In this document: positions 11,106-21,816 of the stretch, piece after piece | Layout: each line of letters begins with the position of its first letter | Numbering within the stretch: the stretch's first letter is position 1 | Source: Sialis fuliginosa | Taxonomy: Eukaryota; Arthropoda; Insecta; Megaloptera; Sialidae | Assembly: GCA_961205875.1 (NCBI GenBank) | Contig: OY540821.1 | Span: forward strand, 496,001 to 560,000 | Length of the DNA: 64,000 nucleotides | Direction: 5' to 3' | The notes under the pieces: model-generated | The model's database searches: none | Told to the model about the DNA's origin: nothing | What the model saw: the letters and a program-made list of their open reading frames with translations, nothing else | Program-made: the position numbers and the translations under genes

Positions 11106-12704
11106 TATAAAGCGTTAATAGGACTTGGGTGATCATTTAAACCTCCTCTCATTCTAATCTGAGAGAAAAAAATTTCAAGTAAGTCCTGATTTAATCTATG
11201 AGTCATTATATAGCTTACAGAGAATTTATTTTTCATGGCCTAGTATAATTGTTTTAAAGAAGAAATTGAAATAAGGACGGCTTTCTGAAATATTTGTAAC
11301 GAGAATTTATTTTTACAACGCATTGTTAGTACCAACTGATAAATGTCATCCAATTTTTTATTTTGATCAATTAAATTTGTTCCAAAAGGTCTTTTTGAAG
11401 GAATAGTTGCTCCTGCACCGTATGAATTCATAATATCAAACCATGCGTTAATTTGTTCGATAAATTCTCCTGTGTCGATGGCCAATTTTTTATTACACCC
11501 TGGTTGATATGTTTTTAATGCCGTCGCGGTGGAATGGGAAAGAAGTTGTGCAGCTAATAAAACATTTTGACGTTGCACCCTCGTACAATCTACATGTAAA
11601 TTTGTCAATTTAAAACAAGAATTTATTTCTGATCTTGTTTCTTTTACAAGAATTTCTACAGGTTCTTTTGTTATAAATGTTCCATCTTTTAGTACTTGTT
11701 TCTAAAACTTTAACTTTTTCTTTTAAATTTTTCATAACCCCAATATTGACGTTAAACTGTTCTTTTAGGTGATTATATTTCAGTAATAATGAATGATATT
11801 TATTTTCAAAAGAATTTTCTTTATTTGTAATAGGAACAGGCGCCGGATTTTCTTTGATAAACATATATTGCTGTGGAACATTAAGTAATTCTTGAACTAA
11901 TAATTTCTGTTGACGTTTTTGAACTTCATTATTTATATTCAAAATACTAGATGTGACATGATCAATTGTAGTAGTCATTTTTAAAGATGGTACAGCTGAA
12001 AATAATATAACATGACATTAAGTTCTATTTTATAACAAATATATATAAATTAGATCGAAAAAATGAAATATGTAATCAGAACTATAGATGTAAAGGAATA
12101 AGATGTTTTAATGTATGTATTTTAATCATTTGTAATGTGTATTCGTATAATCCTGGCAATGATGATAACAGTTGATGATCTATAACGCAGGTTACTCTTG
12201 TATAACTGATGTTTTCTTCATGTTTTAAGTACAAATTAGAATAGGTAAATAAAGTAGTGTTTTGATAATGTAGACTATGATTTTTAATGGAAATAGGAAT
12301 GGTCAGTATTGGTATGGGAGTGTTACATATCTACTTAGATTGTTAATAATGAAATAAAGGAATTTGTACAAAACAGCACGCCGTATCTGTAAAGAGTGAA
12401 AAAAATTATATTACTCTTAGATTAACTACTAATTAAAAAAATAAAAGATATTTGTCTACATACATCCGCTACTGCAAACATCGATTATGCAGTACATATA
12501 CAAACTCCTTCAATAGATTTCAAAGTGAATTATTGTAGGCATCTTTAAAACATTTTTATCTTAATTATATAATAATAATAAAATACTAAATAAAACCAAT
12601 TTTAAACATCAATCATTTTAATGAACTCTATATGTACTTGATAGTCTATGTAGTGCCAAATAAAATACTAGAATAATTTATGAAATATAATATAGCTCTA
12701 TATA

Positions 12705-14276
12705 CAGTGTGTCCCAAATTTATAGGGGCACCTACTTTTTCGGACATAACTTTTTTTTTCTACAAGCAAACAAAACTTAATTTTTACAAGGTATTTCTAT
12801 CTATTATTCACGACTTCTGTCCCATTTATGTGAGCTTACGGCAATTCATTTGTTTATTTTTACAGATTTTGTGAAAAAAGTGGTGTCCCACATTAATAGG
12901 GGCATTGGGAAAAGACACGTTTTTTTATTACAAAATCCACTTTATTTGTGAATTTCGATTATGACAAACAAAAACTCGGTATTTACTGACATACCTGTCG
13001 TATCTGGACATTTTTTGATACCATTTTGAAACAAACTCGCAAAATATTTCACATTTGAAGAGCGTCTTTCTGATTGTTGCAAGTGTAATTTGAGAACTTC
13101 GAGTTTCAAAACACATAAACATAACATAATATCTCTGTCTCAAGCGAGTCTAAAATTTATATCAGACCCATTTGAAATTTTACGGATTTTCCATCGCTCC
13201 GTCTTTTTCTTTTCCATTACGTGCTTATTTACGACGTCGAACGCGATTCCGAGGCCGTTCGAGCGAGCATCTCTGCACTTAGTTCGGGAAAAAATATAGA
13301 AAACGCCGAAGTTGAAGCCTCACTACAAGCTGGCACGCTACAAATTTGCTGAGGAGAGGTTGTATTGGACGCATGAATGGTCGAAGGTACAGAACTTATA
13401 GGTTTGCATTGTTGTCATTCAATCCTGTAAGTCTACGTGGGGTTGGATTATGATTTGGGGTATTTGTATGTGTTTCAGATTGTCTGGTCCGACGACAAAA
13501 AGTTGAAGTTTTTCTCGTCGGACCAGATCATAATCCAACCCCACGTAGACTTACAGGATTGAATGACAACAATGCAAACCTATAAGTTCTGTACCTTCGA
13601 CCATTCATGCGTCCAATACAACCTCTCCTCAGCAAATTTGTAGCGTGCCAGCTTGTAGTGAGGCTTCAACTTCGGCGTTTTCTATATTTTTTCCCGAACT
13701 AAGTGCAGAGATGCTCGCTCGAACGGCCTCGGAATCGCGTTCGACGTCGTAAATAAGCACGTAATGGAAAAGAAAAAGACGGAGCGATGGAAAATCCGTA
13801 AAATTTCAAATGGGTCTGATATAAATTTTAAACTCGCTTGAGACAGAGATATTATGTTATGTTTATGTGTTTTGAAACTCGAAGTTCTCAAATTACACTT
13901 GCAACAATCAGAAAGACGCTCTTCAAATGTGAAATATTTTGCGAGTTTGTTTCAAAATGGTATCAAAAAATGTCCAGATACGACAGGTATGTCAGTAAAT
14001 ACCGAGTTTTTGTTTGTCATAATCGAAATTCACAAATAAAGTGGATTTTGTAATAAAAAAACGTGTCTTTTCCCAATGCCCCTATTAATGTGGGACACCA
14101 CTTTTTTCACAAAATCTGTAAAAATAAACAAATGAATTGCCGTAAGCTCACATAAATGGGACAGAAGTCGTGAATAATAGATAGAAATACCTTGTAAAAA
14201 TTAAGTTTTGTTTGCTTGTAGAAAAAAAAAGTTATGTCCGAAAAAGTAGGTGCCCCTATAAATTTGGGACACACTG
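12705..14276. mobile_element. Tc1-like fold-back palindrome
   Basis: Near-perfect inverted repeat with arms of about 750 bp and a loop of about 70 bp, ends CAGTGTGTCCCAAATT, TA on both sides. Each arm carries the same Tc1 transposase pieces: LKPHYKLARYKFAEE and WTHEWSKV at 13315-13402 (and mirrored at 13579-13667), WGWIMIWG near 13440, and a VWSDDKKLKFF block at the centre. No complete catalytic DDE/D domain remains. It sits in intron 2 of the P-element gene. Confidence 0.88.
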
Positions 14277-14365
14277 TATAATATATTCGTAGTTTTTGTA
14301 ACCTAGTCTTGTATAAAATAAAAAGTCCCTGTAGGTTTGAATTTCTTCTGTGTGGGTAGTTTTAC

Positions 14366-14651
14366 ATAATAATTCGGATTTTAAATCTCGAAAGTAATCA
14401 TCTTTTATAAAATGTTCAGAACAAACATACGAAGTCTCAGCATTTAATTGACTACGTTTATTACATTTCTCAATCCAGTTGTTTCTACAGTAGATATCCT
14501 TGGGGAACCTATAAATTTTATGTGATTAAAGTAAAATATAATTAATAATTTAAAATAAATATTACTTATGATATATAATATTTGTTCCATGTTCCTTGCT
14601 TTCTGCAGAATTATTTTTGCATAGTGCAACGCTGCATTTACTGCCTGGCAT
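14366..14651 (-). pseudogene. THAP-domain exons 1-2 of the P-element gene
   Basis: ATG at 14651 begins MPGSKCSVALCKNN; donor at 14565 (GTAATA), acceptor TTTATAG before 14508. Exon 2 holds WIEKCNKRSQLN and the VCSEHF block, completing the C2CH zinc pattern (CxxxxC ... C-S-E-H). Exon 2 probably ends at 14366 before GTAAAA, in phase with exon 3 at 11995. Both exons are open. Confidence 0.78.
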
Positions 14652-14717
14652 TTTATTTTTAGTAAAATCTGTAAAAAAAATGTGAATATTATTATTTTTT
14701 AATTAAAATATAATTAA

Positions 14718-15706
14718 CTAGCAGCTGCTACCCGCGGCTTCGCTCACGTGGATTTCGAAACCTCCATCCCCATGATATTTTTTCCGCTGGATCGAATGAA
14801 ACTAATTACAACCCTTCATAAATATAAAATTTTTCTTATTTTTAGTTTTCTTTCATGATACAAAATCGTAAATATCTCGGCTCCTATGAGAGATAGAGGA
14901 TTGTTTTCCCCCTTAATCCCCCGCTCCCGTGGTATTTTTTCCGCTGGATCGAATAAAACCACTTACAACCCTTCATATGTAACGGGGGGTTAAATATTAA
15001 TTACTAAAAAAAATTAAAAATTTTCCTCCCCCTTGCAATTCCTTAGGGGTTGAATTTTCGAGATACGAAATAGCCTTTATCCGTCCTCTAGATGTATGCC
15101 ATCTCACTGCCAAATTTCATCAAAATCGGTAAAGCAGTTTAGTCGTGAACAGGTAACAAATAGACAGACTGAGAGATACACTTTCGCATTTATAATATAA
15201 GTCGCGACTCCTATGTAAGATAAGGGGTTGTTTTGTCCCCCTAATAATCCCTCTTGCGTAGTATTTTTCCCGACAGATCGAATGTAATCAATTACAACTC
15301 TTCATATGTGACAGGGGGTAAAATATTAAATTTTTCTTATTTTTAGTTTTCTTTCATTATACAAAATCGTAAATATCTCGGCTCCTATGCGAGATAGAGG
15401 GTTGTTTTTCCCCCTAAAACCCCGCCCCTGTGATATTTTTTCCTGCCGGATCAAATAAAACCACTTACAACCCTTCATATGTATCGGGGGGGGGTAAAAT
15501 ATTAATTACTAAAAAAAAAAAAAATTCCACCCCCTTGCAATTTCTTAGGGGTTGAATTTTTGAGATACGAAATAGCCTATGCCCGTCCTCGGGATGCAAG
15601 TTATCTCACTGCCAAACATCAAGATCAGTTCAGCGGTTTAGCCGTGAAAAGGTAACAAACAGACAGACAGACAAACACACTTTCGAATTTATAATATAAG
15701 TATGGA
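14718..15706 (-). mobile_element. Helitron-like element, second subfamily
   Basis: Same organisation as 4653-5679: minus-strand start TCCATACTTATATTATA and end with a CGCGG hairpin region then CTAG, A/T flanks, two partial units in a row. Lies 66 bp upstream of the P-element start codon. Confidence 0.72.
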
Positions 15707-15884
15707 TGTGTATACTTACATGGCTTACATGATTTGAAATAACATTTTATGAATATTAAAAATAATTTCATTTTTGGTTTTTATGCTCGTGTCTTTCAAA
15801 AAGTCATCTAAGTTAATTCAGTGTCTCTATATTATTAGCTTGTCTCGTAAATCCTTTGTACAATTCATTACAATTAACAATTAT

Positions 15885-16920
15885 ATATTTATTTATTAAT
15901 ATTATATACCTACATTTCGTATTAAAATTGATTAACTTTTTTTAAATCAAATATAGTTGTAAATTGAATGAACTTGGTCACTTTTAGATGCACGATGTTC
16001 AGATCACAGAGACAGATCGTACAGATGTACAAATTCAAACAACAATTAAAAAAATATCATTTAAAATTACGACAATGTTAATTATTAATTAAATAAATTC
16101 TTCTAATATTTATGTATGATTACAAATGAGTATAATAAAATACTTATGTAGGTAAGAATGTTGATATATCAATAACTTTAAGTTTTAAATTTTAATGTAT
16201 TACCTATATTATGCCGAATGTTAGTCATTCGAATGCTGTGATTGTTTGTTTTCATTTTTTTTGACAAATTTATGTACGAACATTTAAATTATTTATTACT
16301 TTATAGTTGTGCATATTTTTTCATTCGTTATGTTCTTTATATTTCTTTTTTGTTATATTTTATTGTTGATATTAAACACATGTACTTCAAAATTTTAAAT
16401 GACTGTCATTTAAAATTAATCAATAAAATATAACGTATCCATAGTTACGACATTTGCAATTAATTTAGTAGATGCTTAAAGCGCATTATATGTAAAAGTA
16501 TTTTGTTTATTTTCTCCTCTTTAACATATCGTTTTCAAAAATCAGACACGGGTTCATGGTTGTCAATTAACCAAAGTATTTAAAAAAAATAAAAAAAATC
16601 TAAAATCGATTTTTGTTTTGATAGTTTTTTACATCAAAACTTTTTTTTTGTTTTTTTTTCATTTTTTTTAAATCTGAAATTTGAACCTTACATTATATTA
16701 CCAAAGGAATATAAAAAAAAATAAATAAAAAAATTGTAACTTTTTTTTTGAAAAATTGGAGGCCTCTTGTTACCCCATTTATAAACTTATTCAAAAAAGG
16801 CCCACTAGTTGTTATTTTTTACCCTCAAGGAATGTACATATATACCAAATTTCAAGGTTCTCCGATGAATGGAAATGGTCAAAAAAATGATTATCAGTGA
16901 GGACACTTCGTTATATATAG
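15885..16920. repeat. 1-kb dispersed repeat, copy 2
   Basis: Direct copy of 5680-6700. The right end TATATATAGTAGA, read on the minus strand, resembles a Helitron-type TC start, so this may be part of another non-autonomous Helitron; its other end was not identified. 178 bp of unrelated sequence separate it from the Helitron at 14718-15706. Confidence 0.65.
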
Positions 16921-16949
16921 TAGATTTATGTATTATTTATGGTATGCAT

Positions 16950-17150
16950 TATTTGATTTTTAAATTATACATTTATTAAAAATTGTTAAATGTAATATAA
17001 CATGTTATTTTTTGCTTCTTTTAGATTTATTATGTTTTATCTTAAAGAAAAACTAAAAATAATAATTCTATACTATAGCTGTAGTACAGATTTGTATAAC
17101 ATATTAATTTGAAATAGAAACAGAAGATATCGGATGACATTTCATCAAAC
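16950..17150 (+). repeat. Dispersed repeat, copy 2
   Basis: Direct copy of 345-600, slightly shorter because of small deletions in the A/T runs. Confidence 0.7.
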
Positions 17151-17302
17151 TATTCAATCCACAAATAAGATTTTAAAGTTGCTAATTATTGAAAATAATT
17201 ACAAAGGTATTTGTATGTTTGTTATTTGTATTATTTTTTTATTTGTATTTGTATTATTTCGACCTATTCGTTAAGTTTCAGCAATGGAAATCCAAGTAGG
17301 GA

Positions 17303-17511
17303 CAGTAAAACCTCTCAAGATAAAGAGGTTTCTCGACTTGAAGAGAGTTTCATGTTATAGAGGCTACAGTTGGTAACATTAAGTTCTTGAGGATAAAAAT
17401 ATATATATTGAAAAAACTAGAGAAACCATGATACAACTATATAACTTGAGAAACCATATTTACACTCTGTTTCATCTAAGTTTGCAGTACGAATTGTGCA
17501 TCGTTCTACTG
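17303..17511. mobile_element. Possible pogo-like MITE
   Basis: Short inverted ends CAGTAAAAC / GTTCTACTG and internal CCTCTCAAGATAAAGAGG-like words. The TA flank is clear only on the right. 209 bp; weak call. Confidence 0.35.
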
Positions 17512-17584
17512 TAATGTATTTTTTTTTCAATTCAAATAATTAGGTGTGTTTTTTATTTTAAATTAAATTTTTGAAAATAGTCAA

Positions 17585-17699
17585 CTTGGAAATTACTTGA
17601 CATCAATATAGAAATAATTTAACTGAAAAAAATATTATAGAATCTCTACTTTACAGATTAAATGTATATACCCGGGTAACACCGGGTCCAGCGCGCTAG
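17585..17699 (+). mobile_element. 3' end of a Helitron-like element, third subfamily
   Basis: Ends with a hairpin ACCCGG-GTAACA-CCGGGT, then CCAGCGCG and CTAG before T. The last 110 bp match 59288-59400 in reverse orientation. The 5' end was not located. Confidence 0.6.
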
Positions 17700-17837
17700 T
17701 ATATTAATAAATGTTATAAACAATTATACCTACAAGTTTTTTTATGTAATAATGATATGGAATTAATTTATGGAACAAAATAGGAAATCTTTATTAACTG
17801 GATGAAATTTACTATTTTATTTACAAAAAAAGGAAAT

Positions 17838-18984
17838 TTAATTTTCATATATATTTTGCGTTTCGGAGACTTCATCTTCAAGTGGTGGGTGGTTATTGCA
17901 GTCAATTCCACTGCAAACAATGCAGGTTTGTGACCAATGAAGACCAGTTTTTCTGCAGCCACACGCTGAACCGCATCCTGTTTTACAAGAGCAAAATATG
18001 ATTTTCAAAACGTTGTTAGGTGCTGCTGGATGCGTCATTTTGATAAATTTTGATTGGTTTTAAATAATTATCGTTTTGCCAACCCCATTTTTCGGGAGGT
18101 ATTAAAGAATTATTTTTCCATTGCTGGACTTGTAAGTAGACTCTCTTAATATGTTGTTTTCACAGAACATTATTAATTTTTTATTAATCTTCTATCCGGA
18201 GGTAACGAACTAAGTTGTACACTTTTATTTTTTGAAGCTAATGCTATAAATCGTTTATATCGCAATTCATTCAAGTTTTTGGCTGTTTTAGCACCATACA
18301 TTGTGAGAATACAAATAATACCTTCATTAAAAAGCACTTCTTCACTTTGCTCTTCAACCATAAAATTTTCAGCTGCTGCACGTAACTTCTGATCATCATC
18401 AAACATTTTAATAAAACTATTTTTACCTTTGTTATAGAAAGCGGATGTAGTATCACATCCAGGCCCGAATTTAGAAATTTGCCGCCCCTAGGCAGTAGCG
18501 AAAATTGCCGCCCCCCCCCCCCCCTAGAAACTAACAGTTTAAGTCATAGATGTCAAAATATAAAACTCAGGATCTTTTTTTTTTGGTTGCGTCAGTTTCA
18601 AATTTTATAAATTTTTATAAAGTTACATTAGGAAACATAAAAACTGGAGACCTTTTTTTTATAGTCATGCTTGAGTTACATGTATAGAGAAATTATTGCT
18701 TATGGGTTGAAATTTTTACGTCTCGATTTTCGGATGGCAAACTCATCGATAATGGAATCAAAATCAAATTCAATTCCCACGAATATAACAAGTTTTCAAA
18801 GTTTCCACCAAAATTTGCCGCCCTTCAATTCTTGCCGCCCTAGACAGCTGCCTACTCTGCCTGCTTGGTAAATCCGGGCCTGATCACATCCAGTAAATGC
18901 ATGAATGATGAACAGATGCTCTTTTTTAATATTTACATATTTCTTTGATGTTGTTTTTGTAGAAAAAACTCGTTGTGTACAGAG
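17838..18984 (-). pseudogene. CXC-domain, GCDTTS-motif repeat-gene pseudogene
   Basis: Minus-strand coding remnants in order. 18984-18883 and 18459-18173 join across a MITE to give HAFTGCDTTSAFYNKGK and a following helical segment; after stops and shifts, 18038-17838 gives a Cys-rich TSO1/tesmin-like CXC block (CSCKTGCGSACGCRKTG ... CIVCSG). I recall this layout from multicopy, unnamed arthropod and cnidarian genes, probably transposon-derived; that is memory, not a search. The piece at 19335-19625 looks like its N-terminus. Stops, shifts and the MITE make this a pseudogene. Confidence 0.7.
18460..18882. mobile_element. hAT-type MITE in the CXC-family pseudogene
   Basis: Ends CAGGCCCGAATTTA / TAAATCCGGGCCTG with a perfect 8-bp TSD ATCACATC on both sides. 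Excision restores the GCDTTS coding segment. Contains a poly-C run near 18514. Confidence 0.88.
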
Positions 18985-19334
18985 ACGGATTAAATGTCGA
19001 GAGCGCCCTAAGCAAGCACCTCATCGGCGCCCCTCCCTTCCACTGTTACGTAACTTTTCATATTAAATATAACAACGAAATTTCCGAAATTCAAATATTT
19101 TCTTATTGTTGCGTCTATATTTTGTTTGTTAAAAATTATCACATCATCTTTTTGTGCACACAAGAATCTTTTTATATTGTGTAAGTAGGTACATAGGTAC
19201 TTACTGACACAATTATTTTTTTTCTTAACGATTTGCTCTTTCTTATCTCCTTCATTTCATCCGAATCCTTTTCACAGATAAAACACCTACTTTTCCAATT
19301 GAATTCAATTGAAGTAGCCGTTCAAAGCTTCTTT

Positions 19335-19625
19335 TTAGGAGGATAGCATGCTGATGTGGTGTCCTTTTTTTAAATAAGAATGAATACGTCCTTTATTAAT
19401 ATATTTTTGTCTGCATACTGAATGCACGTAGACAAATTCGCGAGTATTTAAATACTGAGACAGCCCATCCGCTCTTTCTGCAGAAGCAGCTTTCAGCGTT
19501 GATATTCCACTTGTTACTTTTACAATTTCTCCTAAATCGGAGTTTGATTCTGAACTAGATCCAATTTTGTCACAAATCAGGCAATCATTATTTTCATTAT
19601 CATCAGTATTAAATGGTTCATTCAT
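19335..19625 (-). pseudogene. N-terminal piece of the CXC-family gene
   Basis: 96 codons from an ATG at 19625, with a CLIC pair and, 50 residues on, a HSVCRQKY block, likely a CC-HC metal site. Order and strand fit it being upstream of the 17838-18984 remnant; about 350 bp between them include sequence starting CAGAGACGGATTAAAT that looks like a transposon end. The 5' flank (19640-19695) is repeated inverted at 20145-20215. Confidence 0.55.
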
Positions 19626-19639
19626 TTCGAATAACTAAT

Positions 19640-20680
19640 TTGACAATTTGAATTTATTTGAATTTGTTTCCAAGGCAACATAAATTAATTACATATCAAT
19701 TACTTCCATCGAAAAATCGTGTCCGAGAAAATGACAAATTCTGATTGTACTAACTTCAAAACGTAAAGAAAAGTTAATTTCCGCATGGCGGCTGTGCGTG
19801 TGTCTGTGTGTCCGTGTGTCTGTAGAATTTTCTTTCGTTCACGATAACTACTGTAAAAATGCACCGATCTGAATTATTTGTTGGGAAAATATTTGTCTCA
19901 GTGAGTATTCCAGACCTATTGATTTTGGTGCTAATCGAATTAGGGGTTTTGGAAATATTTAAAATTTTGTAACCTTTTTCGTCTAAAAAGCGAACATTGC
20001 GAGTATTATCTCACTAATTTTGATAAGACTTGGTACATTTGTAGTTCAATTGAACCTTAGGGACATTTATTATTTGTCTTGCCTAAACAGCCATTGAAGG
20101 GGTGAAAAACACCCTCAAAGTTTGAATTTTAAATACTAATTAATATGTCATTAATTCATGTTGCCTTGGAAACAAATGCAACTAAATCAGTTTGTCAAAT
20201 TAGTTGTTCTACGAATGTGTATTATGTTTTGGACATTAGGAAATTAGATTATATTTATATAAAAATGGCAATAACAGCTGTAACCGTCGTAAGTATATAT
20301 GTTTGTATTACGAAATTTATATTCATCGTAGTAGGTTATATAAATAAAATATTTTTTTTTAAATTCATATTTAAAAATTATTTAAAAAGATATAGAAAGA
20401 ACATGGAAGTCATGTATGGTTCTCCATACCGATATTTTGTATTTAAAATTCAAATTTTGAGGGTGGTTTTTACCTATTCAATAGCTGTTTAGACACGTAC
20501 AAATAGTAAATGCCCCTACGGTTCAGTTGAACTACAATTGTACCAAGTATTATCAAAATTAGTGAGATAATACTCACAAAGGTTATCTTTTTAGACGAAA
20601 ATAGTTACAAAATTTCGAATATTTCTAAAACTGGAGTTTTCACTGAGACAAACGTTTTCCCCAATATCAGTATCTAATTA
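19640..20680. repeat. Compound inverted repeat
   Basis: Two inverted pairs: 19640-19695 with 20145-20215, and about 19880-20135 with 20440-20680 (shared words such as AGTGAGATAATACTC). A GTGTCTGTGTGTCC run lies near 19800. It looks like a decayed fold-back element; no clean ends or TSD were found. Confidence 0.55.
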
Positions 20681-20689
20681 AAAAAGACA

Positions 20690-21816
20690 ATCTTTTTTGA
20701 AATTATAAACAATCTCTCGTCATTTCAATCAAACTTTTTTTCAAAACCAGGCATTTAAAACGGTCAAAACTCCTGGATCACATTGATAGTACTCAAGTGA
20801 AAGGAATTGTGGAAGGATTACGTCCAATTTTGATTTTGGTGGTTATGGTGGGGGTATTGTTGATAATTTTTACGCTGAAAAATATTAATACTAATTTTAT
20901 TTGTATCATATCTTCGGCAATTTTTGTACAATCAACTTTTAACAGTGCTCATTTTAAAGCTCTTTTCAAGTACTTTAAAAAAGATTCTATGAGTTTTCCC
21001 CAAATTTTTCTTTTTTTCCCGCTATTTGTTTCGAAGCTGATTTTGGTGTTTTCGGGATTTTTGCGATATTTAACTAAATTTTTTTAATAAAAAATGTGCA
21101 TCAATCAAGCTGATTTTTTGTGGGTACTGAGTACTATAAATGAACATACACATAATTATAGCTTTCTCAGTTTAACCTTAAAGCCACAATAAATTTCGAA
21201 AAATAGAAAAAATGACAATATTATTAATAAAATATAAAAGCCTCTATCTACAAAAAAAATAATTTAAACTTAAAATCGTGCGATCTCTTTTGAAACTAGA
21301 CTTTTTATGCTTACAAATGACATCAAGTCCGTTTTAATTGCTTTATTAGAACGCGTGCTATAGCGAGTTGAAAAAACGTTGAAAATCGACGAAATCTTCA
21401 TATCTTAAGAGGGTAAAATGGTCACCACCCCCGAACTATGGCCATTAAAAGTACAGTTTCTGCTATCTAATAAGTATAATAACAAATGATTAAACTTTCA
21501 TCAAAATTAAAAATGGTGCAACTTCAGCACCTTGATGATTTTATATGGAATGACCCAATTATTTATTTTAATAAATAAAAAATTGAAACCGTGCAAAATA
21601 TTATTTTTAACATTTTTCTATTGTGTTAAAAACACATTTCAAAAGGTTTCATAAAGATTCATTGACTGACCCTAGATTCCGATGTATAAATAATACGGCT
21701 CTCCACTAACAGTTAAAACAAATTAAATTATTGTTACTTCTGTAAGAAATAAGCTTGCACTTTAATAAATATTTATTAACTAATCTGAAAATTTTAAATT
21801 GTAGAACGTCCATAAA
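20690..21816. other. No gene recognised
   Basis: AT-rich; an open frame at 20797-21087 is hydrophobic but has no supporting context. Confidence 0.5.

Larger units (their letters stand above)
9945..14651 (-). pseudogene. P-element (THAP/P superfamily) transposase gene, disrupted
   Basis: Three exons fit: 14651-14566, 14508-14366 and 11995-9945, with GT/AG introns in matching phase. Exons 1-2 give a THAP zinc-finger DNA-binding domain and exon 3 starts VPSL, like the AVPxL end of THAP domains. Next come a coiled-coil-like segment (11978-11610) and the P-transposase core, with landmarks VQRQNVLLAAQLLS, WFDIMNSYGAG and FFSQIRMRGGLNDHPSP. The C-terminal block at 10400-10080 has GFVAKKL and SLSFGGLTEPSEEWL. 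Damage: a frameshift near 11690 and a MITE at 10620-11105. A Tc1 fold-back sits in intron 2. Such a protein would cut and paste P-type DNA; this copy is dead or nearly so. Terminal repeats were not located. Confidence 0.82.

Noticed and set aside
12928-14053. Mirror-image open frames in the Tc1 palindrome
   Set aside because: Same sequence read on both arms; only short Tc1 pieces in other frames look like protein.
20145-20492. 115-codon frame with hydrophobic stretches
   Set aside because: Sits in the compound inverted repeat and is low-complexity AT-rich sequence.
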